Positions 42,310 through 42,754 of a stretch of DNA of 42,754 nucleotides are shown piece after piece. Under the pieces are notes generated by a model, which was given only the letters and a program-made list of their open reading frames with translations, made no database searches and was not told the DNA's origin. The position numbers and the translations under genes were made by a program. The first letter of the stretch is position 1; every line of letters begins with the position of its first letter. This stretch comes from Acidobacteriota bacterium (GTDB lineage Bacteria; Acidobacteriota; UBA6911): the NCBI GenBank assembly GCA_016934555.1, contig JAFGSS010000060.1, positions 1-42,754 of the forward strand, given 5' to 3'.

Positions 42310-42667
42310 CGGTATCCTTTCCGGCGGTGGCCCCCCTCCGCCAGCTTCCTGAGAAGCGCCCGCTCCAGTCTACCACCGACCGGGGCCCCGGGCGGCAATT
42401 AGATTGACACCAGGCCCGTCTTCGGAGTCAGATGGTAGGGGGGAGTGCGTAATCGCTGGCGTTTGCTCCCCCCTTTGGCTAGAATGGGGCCGTTCGGCGC
42501 CTTTTTTGCGGATGGCGATCCAAACGAATAATTTCGGAGCCGGTGCAACATCGGGGGGCCAGTCACAGTATTCATTATTTAGCCCGGTCTGCCGCCCGCC
42601 CTTCTGGAAGTCGAACGGCAGAGACCGGGATCCCCTGACCAGGCAATAATTTCAAGGAGGAGTATCC

Positions 42668-42754
42668 ATGGCTGACGAAGAAACCAAAAGGAGCGAAGGG
42701 GGAAGCCTCGACCGCAGGAATTTCCTCAAGAGCGCGGGGGTGGTCGTCACCGGC
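42668..42754 (+). CDS. N-terminus of a Tat-exported protein (truncated by window end)
   Basis: aaggaggagtatcc-ATG; MADEETKRSEGGSLDRRNFLKSAGVVVTG with twin-arginine RRNFLK motif. Confidence 0.85.
   Translation, partial: MADEETKRSEGGSLDRRNFLKSAGVVVTG

Noticed and set aside
42404-42649. 81-aa plus-strand ORF upstream of the Tat gene
   Set aside because: No RBS, overlaps hairpins, no domain; probably non-coding leader.

Overview
High-GC bacterial chromosome segment, probably Acidobacteriota-like (taxonomy is a low-confidence impression). It is mostly housekeeping genes. From left to right: a truncated patatin/Omp85-type protein; two small secreted Gly-rich genes; a complete-looking but gapped dcw cell-division cluster on the minus strand (ftsZ, ftsA, ftsQ, murC, ftsW, murD, murF, murE, PASTA-type ftsI, ftsL, rsmH, mraZ, with no mraY, murG, murB or ddl); a divergent plus-strand block (ychF, rplU, rpmA, obgE, nadD, rsfS, rlmH, comF-like); an orphan zf-HC2 anti-sigma-like gene; queA; yihY/BrkB; folE; a GT-C type membrane glycosyltransferase; an AT-richer patch with an RHS-core remnant, a PEP-CTERM protein and an unlisted 57-aa overlapping small ORF; an F1-only ATP synthase operon (atpHAGDC); a TPR protein; glnS followed by tRNA-Gln(CUG); a VapBC-type toxin-antitoxin pair with a perfect 20-bp palindrome at its promoter; a secreted DUF8021-like protein interrupted by 45-bp tandem repeats; a 2Fe-2S ferredoxin-type protein; a PPOX-fold protein; a TerB-like protein; and the start of a Tat-exported protein. 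I found no clearly new multi-gene defence or mobile system. The best leads are the tandem MraZ-type operator overlapping the mraZ promoter, the AT-rich PEP-CTERM/small-ORF cassette, the vapBC operator with a possibly leaderless mRNA, a repeat element inside the dcw operon, and low-complexity insertions in secreted proteins.
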